A stretch of 53,597 nucleotides of DNA from Bradyrhizobium nanningense. GTDB lineage: Bacteria; Pseudomonadota; Alphaproteobacteria; Rhizobiales; Xanthobacteraceae. The translations under genes were made by a program, and so were the position numbers. This document shows, one piece after another, positions 35,727 to 43,223 of this stretch; the first letter of the stretch is position 1; every line of letters begins with the position of its first letter. The notes below the pieces were generated by a model. It saw only the letters and a list, made by a program, of their open reading frames with translations, was not told the DNA's origin and did not search any database. Location of the stretch: the NCBI RefSeq assembly GCF_004114535.1, contig NZ_LBJC01000075.1, positions 1 through 53,597 of the forward strand. Reading direction: 5' to 3'.

Positions 35727-36959
35727 TCAGGATCTGCGCCGAATGACCAGGGCGAGCCTGAGATCGATCGCCAGCGCAAGGACGACCGCGCCGCCACCGA
35801 GGCCGAACAGGACCAGATAGTCTCCGCCGGTCTGTGCGTAGATCCAGGAGAAGGCGTACGCTGCTGCGGCCTGGAACAGCGCAAAGCTGGTAGTGACGTG
35901 GCTCCACGTCGCGCGCTGCTGTTCGCTCGAATGAGGCACGAGCTCGTGGATGCGTCCGAGCACCAACGGCACGATGCCAGGCGTGAAGCCGCCGGCCACC
36001 ACGCTCGACACGATCATCGATAGCGGTGCGGTGCTGACGGTCGGGAGCAGCACGGCCGCCGCCTCGATCAGGAACGCCGCGCGCAGCGCCGGGCCGAACC
36101 CGGAGCGGTCGCCGAGATGGCCGGTGACGAGCGGGCCGACGATCGCGCCGAGGCCGTACAGCACCCAGTAGCGCGATCCCGCGGCAATGCCCTGGCCGAG
36201 CCCCCGCGCCACGAAATCCACGATGAAGACCATGTGCGGCACCAGCGCCACGGCGTTGAGACCGTACTGCACCAGCAGCGCACGGGCGGCCGGCGAGCTG
36301 CGAGGGTGCTTCGTGTGATGCGAAGGCGCAGCATCGGTCTTTGCTTCGGCAGGCCAGTTCCACCAGCTCGCGAGTGTGAGCACGGCCGAGAGTACGCCGA
36401 GGCCGTGCCAACTCTGCTGCAAACCCTGTTGCAGCAATAGCGGCACCAGCGTGCCCGATGCCGCGACGCCGAGGCCGACGCCGGCGAAGATCACGCCGCC
36501 GACGATGCCGCGCCTTGCGGGCGAGGTGTGCGGCAGAATGACGGAGGCCGCCAGCACCATGATGATGCCGCCAGTCAGTCCAGACAGGAAGCGCCAGGCG
36601 AAGAACCAGGTGAACGACACCGGGGCCGAGCTCGCAAAGAAGGAGAGGGTGGCGAGCAGCATCATCGCGCGCAGCGCGCGGACCGCGCCGATGCGGCTGG
36701 CGACGGCGCGTGCCGCGAGCGCGCCGGCGAGATAGCCGGCAAGGTTCGCAGCGCCGAGATAGACGACGTCGGATGCGCTGAACCATTTTGCGGCGATCAG
36801 GGCCGGGATCAGCGGCGTATAGGAGAAGCGGGCCAGGCCGAGTCCGACCAGCGATGCGGACAAGCCTGCTACGGCATATCGCCACGTTGCCTGCGATGTT
36901 GATCCCGGCCGCTGCTGCGGCCGGGTCTCGACGTGTCGCTTCGTATCTGCGTTGGTCAT
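35727..36959 (-). CDS. MFS transporter, YbfB/YjiJ family
   Basis: The 410-residue protein has the YbfB/YjiJ start (VAGLSASLVGLGLARFSYTPLIPALI) and about twelve spans, with a charged central loop around AEAKTDAAPSHHTKH. The segments FLSGLTGGIIMVLAASVILP and LGLVVGPLVTGHLGDRSGFG-like sequence (here GAIVGPLVTGHLGDRSGFG) are typical. It probably exports or imports a small organic compound. It is the last gene of an operon with a tautomerase (30-base gap) and an SDR, transcribed away from a LysR regulator. Confidence 0.88.
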   Translation of the reverse strand: MTNADTKRHVETRPQQRPGSTSQATWRYAVAGLSASLVGLGLARFSYTPLIPALIAAKWFSASDVVYLGAANLAGYLAGALAARAVASRIGAVRALRAMMLLATLSFFASSAPVSFTWFFAWRFLSGLTGGIIMVLAASVILPHTSPARRGIVGGVIFAGVGLGVAASGTLVPLLLQQGLQQSWHGLGVLSAVLTLASWWNWPAEAKTDAAPSHHTKHPRSSPAARALLVQYGLNAVALVPHMVFIVDFVARGLGQGIAAGSRYWVLYGLGAIVGPLVTGHLGDRSGFGPALRAAFLIEAAAVLLPTVSTAPLSMIVSSVVAGGFTPGIVPLVLGRIHELVPHSSEQQRATWSHVTTSFALFQAAAAYAFSWIYAQTGGDYLVLFGLGGGAVVLALAIDLRLALVIRRRS

Positions 36960-36989
36960 GTCATCCTCCTGCGCGCGACGGCGCGCGGA

Positions 36990-37226
36990 TCATCCTGTCT
37001 GGGCGGCGCGGCGGCGCCTGAATTCCTGAACGGGCAAGCCGCCCCAGCCCCAATTGTCGGTGTCGACTTCCTCGATCACGACGAAGGTGGACTCGAGCGG
37101 CTTGCCGAGCACGTCGAGCAGAAGCTGGCTCGAACCCTTGATCAGCGCGGCCTTCTCCTCCGCCGTGAGCGACGCCGTACCCGGCGTCGTTCCCTCGCGG
37201 GTCACTTGAATGGTGACGATGGGCAT
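36990..37226 (-). CDS. 4-oxalocrotonate tautomerase family protein
   Basis: The 78-residue protein begins MPIVTIQVTREG; removal of Met exposes the catalytic Pro1 of the family. EEKAALIKGSSQLLLDVLGKPLESTFVVIEEVDTDNWGWGG matches the 4-OT/tautomerase core, with the usual NWGWGG end of the longer tautomerases. These enzymes move double bonds in enol/keto acids of aromatic breakdown or have dehalogenase-like side activities. The ATG at 37226 is 16 bases after the SDR stop; the longer frame upstream runs into the SDR gene and lacks Pro1. Confidence 0.88.
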   Translation of the reverse strand: MPIVTIQVTREGTTPGTASLTAEEKAALIKGSSQLLLDVLGKPLESTFVVIEEVDTDNWGWGGLPVQEFRRRRAAQTG

Positions 37227-37242
37227 TGTGCTTCTCCTCGGC

Positions 37243-37953
37243 TCAGTGGCCGGCACTCTGGCCGCCGTCGACATGCAGGATCTCGCCGGTGACGAAGGAG
37301 GCACGTTCGAGATAGAGTACGGCATCGACGATGTCGGACATCTCGCCCATGTGGCCCAGGGGATGCATCGCGCCGTACTGCGCATGCGTCGCGACGGGGT
37401 GCATCGGCGACTTGATGATGCCGGGCGCCACGGCATTCACGCGGATGCCGCGCCTGGCGTATTCGATCGCGAGCGACTTGGTCGCAGCGTTCAGCCCGCC
37501 CTTGCTCAGCGAGGCCAGCACCGAGGGCACGTTGGAATTCGCGTGGTCGACCAGCGTGGTCGTGATCTGGACGACGTGACCGGACCCCTGCTTCTCCATC
37601 TCGGCGATCGCGAGCTGTGTGATGTTGAAGAAGCCCGCGACATTGGTGCCCATCACTGCCGCGTAATCCTCGGCCGTGTACTGGGTGAACGGCTTGGCGA
37701 CGAAGATGCCGGCATTGTTGACCAGCGTGTCGACCCGGCCGAAGCGGGCCACGGCCTGCGAGGCCACGCGCTCGGCGGTGGACCGGTCGGAGATGTCGCC
37801 GGGGACGGCGAGGACGTCGTCGTCACCCGACGGCTTGATGGAGCGCGCCGTGGCGACGACGCGATAGTTGCGATCACGAAAACCCTGGACCAGGGCGGCG
37901 CCGATACCCTGCGATGCACCGGTGATGATGGCGACCTTCTGCTCGATACCCAT
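37243..37953 (-). CDS. SDR-family oxidoreductase lacking the catalytic Tyr
   Basis: The 236-residue Rossmann protein has the cofactor loop TGASQGIGAAL near residues 11-21, VPGDISDRSTAERV, VNNAGIFVAKPF and VNAVAPGIIKSPM, all as in classical SDRs. At the active site the usual Ser and YxxxK are changed. The segment reads VQITTTLVDHANSN and later VLASLSKGGLNAATK, so the Lys is kept, but the residue four before it is Ala and not Tyr. I recall a subset of SDRs with this ASLxKGGLN form, so it is likely natural. Whether it still reduces carbonyls is open. It is the first gene of the operon with the tautomerase and MFS transporter. Confidence 0.88.
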   Translation of the reverse strand: MGIEQKVAIITGASQGIGAALVQGFRDRNYRVVATARSIKPSGDDDVLAVPGDISDRSTAERVASQAVARFGRVDTLVNNAGIFVAKPFTQYTAEDYAAVMGTNVAGFFNITQLAIAEMEKQGSGHVVQITTTLVDHANSNVPSVLASLSKGGLNAATKSLAIEYARRGIRVNAVAPGIIKSPMHPVATHAQYGAMHPLGHMGEMSDIVDAVLYLERASFVTGEILHVDGGQSAGH

Positions 37954-38166
37954 GACGGGCTCCTGTTGTTGGCTTGAGGACCTGCGCCAGCAGCGGCTGG
38001 CTTGCCCGCTGAGTTACGCTGCGGCGGCTTGCCTGCGAATATCCGTCGTCCGGCAGACACTCTTTCGCGCGGCGAACGAATGCCGGATCATCGCCCGGCG
38101 ACGGTTGTCGCGGCCGCGGCGAACGCCTAGCCTGCAGCTGAAATCTCGGGGGACGGCGGGACGCGC
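37954..38166. promoter_or_regulatory. Divergent promoter region SDR operon / LysR
   Basis: The 213-bp gap should contain both promoters and the LysR binding sites. I cannot point to a unique T-N11-A box. GC-rich sequence near 37980-38020 overlaps the SDR leader. Confidence 0.4.
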
Positions 38167-39090
38167 ATGGATCGTCTGGATGCGATGAATGTGTTCGTGC
38201 TTGCGGTGGACGAGGGCAGTCTGGCGGCGGCGGGACGCAAGCTTGGCCGCTCGCCGGCGGCGGTCAGCCGCGCCATCGCCTTCCTGGAGGAGCGCGTCGG
38301 CGTCGAGCTGCTGCACCGGACGACGCGCTCGATCAGGCTGAGCGAGGAGGGCGAGCGCTATGTCGCGATCTGCCGCCGCGTGCTCGCCGAGCTCGAGGAG
38401 GCCGAGGACATCGCGGCCGGACCGCGCACGGCGCCGCGCGGCCTGCTCACGATCACCGCTCCGGTGGTCTCGGGCGAGATGGTGCTGCGGCCGATCCTCG
38501 ACGCATTCCTCGACGCCTATCCGACCGTGTCGGCCAAGCTGCTGCTGTTCGACCGTGCGGTCAATCTGATCGAGGAGGGCGTCGACGTCGCGCTTCGCAT
38601 CGGTCCGCTGGCGGATTCGGCGATGGTGGCGATGCGGGTCGGCGCGATCAGTCGCGTCGTGGTGGCGGCTCCCCGCTACCTGAAACAGCATCCGCGCATC
38701 ACGGAGCCGGGCGATCTTGCCAAGCACCAGATCGTCGCGATGGCGCATCTGCCGAATTCCTGGACCTTTGCGCCGCAAGCCGGCTCATCGGCGCCGCGCA
38801 CCGTGCAGTTCACCCCGCGGCTCGTCGTCAACAGCACCTATGCGGCCGTGGCCTCCACCGTGGCCGGGCGCGGCGTGGCGCGGATGTATTCGTACCAGGT
38901 GGCCGAGGAGGTCGCGCGCGGCGAGCTAGAGATCGTGCTGGCGGACGATGAGGATCCGGAGATGCCGGCGCACCTCATCTGCCCGCAGGGGCGGCTTTTG
39001 GTGCCCAAGTTGCGGGCCTTCACCGACTTCGCCGTGCCCCGGCTGAAGAAGCAGTTTGCACAGCTGAAGAAGAGCATTGGTGCGCGCTGA
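38167..39090 (+). CDS. LysR-family transcriptional regulator
   Basis: The 307-residue protein has the LysR N-terminal winged HTH (MDRLDAMNVFVLAVDEGSLAAAGRKLGRSPAAVSRAI in outline, residues 1-60) and a substrate-binding-like effector domain (about 90-295) with GLLTITAPVVSGEMVLRPIL. It follows the CrgA/DhcR-like group. Divergent to the SDR-tautomerase-MFS operon, it is the expected regulator of that operon, responding to its substrate or product. Confidence 0.92.
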   Translation: MDRLDAMNVFVLAVDEGSLAAAGRKLGRSPAAVSRAIAFLEERVGVELLHRTTRSIRLSEEGERYVAICRRVLAELEEAEDIAAGPRTAPRGLLTITAPVVSGEMVLRPILDAFLDAYPTVSAKLLLFDRAVNLIEEGVDVALRIGPLADSAMVAMRVGAISRVVVAAPRYLKQHPRITEPGDLAKHQIVAMAHLPNSWTFAPQAGSSAPRTVQFTPRLVVNSTYAAVASTVAGRGVARMYSYQVAEEVARGELEIVLADDEDPEMPAHLICPQGRLLVPKLRAFTDFAVPRLKKQFAQLKKSIGAR

Positions 39091-39237
39091 GCCGCTTCGC
39101 GCCGTCCGCAATGCGTTGTTTTGCGTATACGGCGGGTCGGCTGAATCGGCGATGGATCCAAAACGGTTAACGCCGATTTAACGGATGAGTCCTAGCCTGT
39201 CTCGGCCGGGGTTACTCGCAAGGCCGAGGTGAGCCCA

Positions 39238-39393
39238 ATGGAAGCCCAGAAGATCGCGGTCGACGCCGTCGTCGCGCTGACCGATTGCGATCGCGACGCC
39301 GTGATCGCGTTCATCCGCCGGCTCTATCTCGCCGGCGTCACCGACCCCAAGCGCCTGATCTTCAAGGGCCTGCAGGCGCTGTCGCGGGCTTGA
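39238..39393 (+). CDS. Small hypothetical protein, 51 residues
   Basis: The frame runs ATG to TGA without interruption and codes MEAQKIAVDAVVALTDCDRD followed by a mixed basic/hydrophobic C-terminal half with IRRLYLAGVTDPKRL and FKGLQALSRA. GAGGTGAG lies six bases ahead of the ATG. The codon usage is strongly GC-rich at third positions, as in the real genes nearby. No family or function is recognised; two amphipathic helices are likely. It is easily missed by size limits. Confidence 0.6.
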   Translation: MEAQKIAVDAVVALTDCDRDAVIAFIRRLYLAGVTDPKRLIFKGLQALSRA

Positions 39394-39538
39394 TTCATCT
39401 CGTTTCGGCCGGTTTGGCCCCAAGTTCCATCCCCATGCTCTCCCCGGCGTGATTGCAACCCACCGGTGAATATCTTGCTGCTCGGGTCGGGTCGGAGTAG
39501 ATGACGTCCCCGGCTGGGTCACTTGGGAACTTGGGGAA

Positions 39539-40468
39539 ATGCTGAAACAGCTTTTTGCGCCGCAACTCGTCATTTTGTATGTGCTTGCGGCCTCGACGAT
39601 TTACGTTCACTTCCGCGGCAAGCAGCGGCTGCGCTTCGCGCGCCAGCTCGGCGACCACTCGACCTATCTCGCGCCGTACAACGTGCTGATGTACGCCGGC
39701 TCGGCCGTGCCGAACAAGCCGGTGATCTCGGTCGAGCAGTTTCCGGAACTGAAGCCCCTCAGCGAGAACTGGGAGACCATCCGCGACGAGGCCGTGCGCC
39801 TGTTCGATGAAGGCTTCATCCGCGCGGCCGCGAAGAACAACGACTGGGGCTTCTACTCGTTCTTCAAGAGCGGCTGGAAGCGGTTTTACCTGAAATGGTA
39901 TGACGACTTCCTGCCCTCGGCGAACACGCTGTGCCCGAAGACGGTGGAGCTGCTCAAGTCGATCCCGAGCGTGCACGGCGCGATGTTCGCAATGCTGCCG
40001 CCGGGCGGCAAGCTGGGCGCGCACCGCGATCCCTTCGCGGGCTCGCTGCGCTACCACCTCGGCCTGGTCACGCCGAACTCGAACAAGTGCCGAATCCTGG
40101 TCGACGGCGTCGAATGCGTCTGGCGCGACGGCGAAGCCTTCATGTTCGACGAGACCTTCATCCACAGCGCCGAGAATGCGACCGACGTCAACCGCATCAT
40201 CCTTTTCTGCGACGTCGAGCGTCCGATGAAGTTCGGCTTCATGACCGCGATCAACCGCTGGGTCAGCCATCACATCGTCAAGGCGTCCGCAACCCAGAAC
40301 GTCGAGGGCGAGAATGTCGGCGTCCTCAACAAGGTGTTCGGCAAGCTCTACGAGATCCATCTCGGCAGCCGCAAGGTCAAGGAGTGGAACCGGAGCGTCT
40401 ACTACACGCTGAAGTACTCGCTGACGGCGCTGGTCCTTGGTCTCATCGTGTATTCGGCGCTGCGGTGA
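39539..40468 (+). CDS. LpxO-like aspartyl/asparaginyl beta-hydroxylase family protein
   Basis: The 309-residue protein has an N-terminal membrane span (LVILYVLAASTIYVHF) and another at the C terminus (LTALVLGLIVYSAL), with an Fe(II)/2-oxoglutarate dioxygenase domain between. The metal ligands are the HxD of GAHRDPF and a later His in FIHSAENATDVNR; the last Arg would hold 2-oxoglutarate. This is the layout of LpxO, which hydroxylates the secondary acyl chain of lipid A. A lipid A or ornithine-lipid substrate is plausible, but not proven. Its stop overlaps the next gene's possible GTG start. Confidence 0.82.
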   Translation: MLKQLFAPQLVILYVLAASTIYVHFRGKQRLRFARQLGDHSTYLAPYNVLMYAGSAVPNKPVISVEQFPELKPLSENWETIRDEAVRLFDEGFIRAAAKNNDWGFYSFFKSGWKRFYLKWYDDFLPSANTLCPKTVELLKSIPSVHGAMFAMLPPGGKLGAHRDPFAGSLRYHLGLVTPNSNKCRILVDGVECVWRDGEAFMFDETFIHSAENATDVNRIILFCDVERPMKFGFMTAINRWVSHHIVKASATQNVEGENVGVLNKVFGKLYEIHLGSRKVKEWNRSVYYTLKYSLTALVLGLIVYSALR

Positions 40469-40479
40469 CTGATCCCTTA

Positions 40480-40938
40480 ATGGCATCCTTGCCGACCGCG
40501 AACACGGAGATCGCGGCGTTCTTTCGCGCGTGGCTGGAGACCTTCGCGGGCTATGTCCGCGAGGTCGACTACGCCTCGGCGCGGCCGCTCTTCCATCCGG
40601 ACGTGCTGGCCTTCGGCACCTACAACGATGTCATCCCCGGTCTCGATCCGTGGGTCTCGACGCAATGGGACAATGTCTGGCCGAAGACGGCCGACTTTCG
40701 TTTCGTACTCGATCAGACCTCGGTCCTGGCATCGCCCGACGGCGCGATGGCGACGGTGATCGCGCCGTGGACGAGCACGGGCTATCATCAAGACGGCAGC
40801 ACGTTTGCACGCCCCGGCCGGGCGACGATGGTGTTCTCGAGACATGGCGATGGGTGGCTGTGTGTGCATTCCCACATGTCGCTCAATCGCGGTGTGCCGC
40901 AGACTAGCCACGCCAATCGGCCGGTGAAGGCCTGGTAG
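40480..40938 (+). CDS. SnoaL-like / nuclear transport factor 2-fold protein
   Basis: The 152-residue protein has the cone-shaped NTF2-like outline: an N-terminal helix (TEIAAFFRAWLETFAGYVREVDY), PLFHPDVLAFGTY, GLDPWVSTQWDNVWP, and strands ending FSRHGDGWLCVHSHMSLNRG. Such proteins are isomerases, hydrolases or binding subunits; no catalytic set is obvious here. ATG at 40480 is chosen; GTG at 40465 overlaps the hydroxylase stop as GTGA and would add five residues. Probably cotranscribed with the LpxO-like gene. Confidence 0.72.
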   Translation: MASLPTANTEIAAFFRAWLETFAGYVREVDYASARPLFHPDVLAFGTYNDVIPGLDPWVSTQWDNVWPKTADFRFVLDQTSVLASPDGAMATVIAPWTSTGYHQDGSTFARPGRATMVFSRHGDGWLCVHSHMSLNRGVPQTSHANRPVKAW

Positions 40939-41082
40939 CGCCTCATCGCTGGGCTTATCGACCGACTAAAGTTTTAGCCTCTCATTCCACATTGGCTGGA
41001 ACTCTTGGAACCCAGCATCGTTTGTTCAATACTGACAGGTGAAACCTACGCAAGCGGGGGGCCTATCCGAGGATGCGCTCCC

Positions 41083-42423
41083 ATGGCAACACTTGACCTC
41101 GACGCCACCCGACTTACTGCATCCGAGCATCAGCGCCAGCTTCGCCGCGCTGTGATCGCCTCTACGATCGGGACTGCGATCGAATGGTATGACTTCTTTC
41201 TCTACAGCACCGTCACGGGTCTGGTTTTCGCAAAGCTCTTCTTTCCGCACTCGGACCCCTGGGTCGGCTCGCTGGAGGCGTTTGCGATCTATGCGGTTGG
41301 ATTCGTCGCGCGGCCCATTGGCGCGGCAATCTTCGGCCACTATGGTGACCGCATCGGACGCAAATCGACGCTGATCGCGACGCTGCTCTTGATGGGACTG
41401 GCGACCGCCGCGGTGGCCGTGGTACCGACCTATGCCAGCATCGGTATCTGGGGCGCCGTGATCCTGACCGTGCTGCGGTTCATTCAGGGCGTCGGCGTCG
41501 GCGGCGAGTGGGGCGGCTCGGTACTGATGTCGATGGAATGGGCCCGCGATGACCGATCGCGTGGATTGATCGCGTCATGGCCGCAGTTCGGCGTGCCCTG
41601 CGGGCTTTTCCTCGCCAATCTCGCGGTGCTGGCCTTCAGCCAAATGGCGGGCGATCAGTTCCTGGCATGGGGCTGGCGTATTCCGTTCGCGCTCAGCATC
41701 ATCCTGGTCGGCGTCGGCCTCTATATCAGGCTCGGCATTCTCGAAACGCCGGTGTTCTCGAAGCTCGTGGCCGAGCGTCAGGTCGACCGCACACCGATGC
41801 TGACGGTGATCCGGGAATACCCGAAGGAGATTCTACTGTCTGCGTTTGCGCGCATGTCGGAGCAGGCGCCGTTCTACATCTTCACGGCCTTCGTGTTCTC
41901 CTATGGCATCGGCACCCTGCACGTATCGCGCGACTTCCTGTTGACCGCGGTGCTCTCGGCCTCGGTGCTGTCGTTCGTGTCGATCCCGCTGTGCGGACAT
42001 ATCTCCGATCAGATCGGCCGCAAGAACATGTACATGCTCGGCGCTGCTGTGACGGGCATCTTCGGATTCGTCTATTTCGCCATGCTCAATACGGGGTCGC
42101 TGACCATCATCTTCCTCGCGATCATCCTGTCGCTGATTCCGCATGACATGCAGTATGGACCGCAAGCCGCCTTGATCGCCGAGAGCTTCACCGGACGCCT
42201 GCGCTACAGCGGCTCCTCGCTCGGCTATCAGCTCGCGTCCGTGATCGCTGGCGGCCCCGCGCCCCTGATCGCCACCTGGCTGTACGGCATGTTCCACTCG
42301 GCGACCGCGATCGCGGTCTACATCGCGATTTGCGCGGTCGTGACGCTGGTCGCGACTGCGATGATGACCGATTACACCGGAAAGGACATCAACGCGGCGG
42401 GGGCGCATCAGCGGCGAACTTGA
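41083..42423 (+). CDS. MFS transporter, metabolite:H+ symporter (MHS/ShiA-like) family
   Basis: The 446-residue protein has the MHS marker GTAIEWYDFFLYSTVTGLVF in span 1, GHYGDRIGRKSTL between spans 2 and 3, RFIQGVGVGGEWGGSVLMSMEW in span 4, and SDQIGRKNMYMLG between spans 8 and 9. Members import shikimate, alpha-ketoglutarate, proline, or other small acids with protons. ATG at 41083 has GAGGA about eight bases upstream; the frame upstream of it is not protein-like. A strong terminator follows directly, so it ends its own transcript. Confidence 0.92.
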   Translation: MATLDLDATRLTASEHQRQLRRAVIASTIGTAIEWYDFFLYSTVTGLVFAKLFFPHSDPWVGSLEAFAIYAVGFVARPIGAAIFGHYGDRIGRKSTLIATLLLMGLATAAVAVVPTYASIGIWGAVILTVLRFIQGVGVGGEWGGSVLMSMEWARDDRSRGLIASWPQFGVPCGLFLANLAVLAFSQMAGDQFLAWGWRIPFALSIILVGVGLYIRLGILETPVFSKLVAERQVDRTPMLTVIREYPKEILLSAFARMSEQAPFYIFTAFVFSYGIGTLHVSRDFLLTAVLSASVLSFVSIPLCGHISDQIGRKNMYMLGAAVTGIFGFVYFAMLNTGSLTIIFLAIILSLIPHDMQYGPQAALIAESFTGRLRYSGSSLGYQLASVIAGGPAPLIATWLYGMFHSATAIAVYIAICAVVTLVATAMMTDYTGKDINAAGAHQRRT

Positions 42424-42430
42424 AGCCGCA

Positions 42431-42461
42431 AAAAGCCCCGGACGCGACGCCCGGGGCTTTT
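42431..42461 (+). terminator. Rho-independent terminator after the MHS transporter gene
   Basis: AAAAGCCCCGG and CCGGGGCTTTT form a perfect 11-bp stem around an ACGCGACGC loop. The A and T runs at its ends let it work in both directions, serving the MHS gene and the convergent FAH gene. Confidence 0.88.
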
Positions 42462-42487
42462 GCCTTCCCGTGATCTCGAGCTCAGCC

Positions 42488-43189
42488 TTATTCCGACTGA
42501 CCGATGCTTACCTTCAGCGTGCCGACACCGTCGACGCCGCACTCGAGTTTATCGCCGGGCTGCAGCTGCGACACGCCGGCGGGAGTGCCGGTCATGATGA
42601 TGTCGCCGGCGGCGAGCTTCACCTGCTGCGACAGCTGCCAGATGATTTCGGGCACATTCCAGATCAGCTCGGTGAGGTCGCCTTTCTGGGCTTCCTTGCC
42701 GTTGACGGTGAGCCAGATCTTGCCCTTGGCGGGATGGCCGATCTTCGAGGCCGGCTGAATCGCGGAGCACGGAGCGGAGCCGTCGAACGACTTGCCGATC
42801 TCCCAGGGGCGCTCCTTCTTGCGCGAGGCGATCTGGAGGTCGCGGCGGGTCAGGTCGATGCCCACGGCGTAGCCGTAGACGTGATCGAGTGCCTTGTCGG
42901 CTGGGATGTTGAGGCCGCCGCTCTTCATCGCCACGATCAGCTCGACCTCGTGATGCAGATCCTTGGTCAGCGGCGGATAGGGAATCGTGGCGCCGTCGGG
43001 CACCAGCATGTCGGCGTGCTTGGCGAAGAAGAACGGAGGAGCGCGCTCGTCATTGCCCATCTCGCGGATGTGCTCGAGATAGTTGCGGCCGACGCACCAG
43101 ATGCGGCGGACCGGATAACGGCCGCTTTCCCCCACGACGGGAAGCGAAGCCTGGGGCGGAAGCGGGATGACGTAGGAGGCGGCGTTCAT
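42488..43189 (-). CDS. Fumarylacetoacetate hydrolase family protein
   Basis: The 233-residue protein has the FAH-fold core: IWCVGRNYLEHIREMG, HHEVELIVAM with the metal-binding Glu pair, GYAVGIDLTRRDLQIASRKK with the metal Asp, and GDIIMTGTPAGVSQLQPGD at the end. Such enzymes cleave C-C bonds or decarboxylate/isomerise enol acids in aromatic catabolism; the short single-domain form is close to fumarylpyruvate hydrolase and acylpyruvase. ATG at 43189 is the family-like start; the longer frame upstream overlaps the ABC exporter gene. It may share a transcript with the exporter gene 35 bases upstream, although the functions are not obviously linked. Confidence 0.88.
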   Translation of the reverse strand: MNAASYVIPLPPQASLPVVGESGRYPVRRIWCVGRNYLEHIREMGNDERAPPFFFAKHADMLVPDGATIPYPPLTKDLHHEVELIVAMKSGGLNIPADKALDHVYGYAVGIDLTRRDLQIASRKKERPWEIGKSFDGSAPCSAIQPASKIGHPAKGKIWLTVNGKEAQKGDLTELIWNVPEIIWQLSQQVKLAAGDIIMTGTPAGVSQLQPGDKLECGVDGVGTLKVSIGQSE

Positions 43190-43223
43190 GAAGCGGTCTC
43201 GCTGCTCTTGAGGTGGACGAACT

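Noticed and set aside
40966..40977. CTAAAGTTTTAG symmetry upstream of the MHS transporter gene
   Set aside because: Short AT symmetry without promoter context; could be chance.
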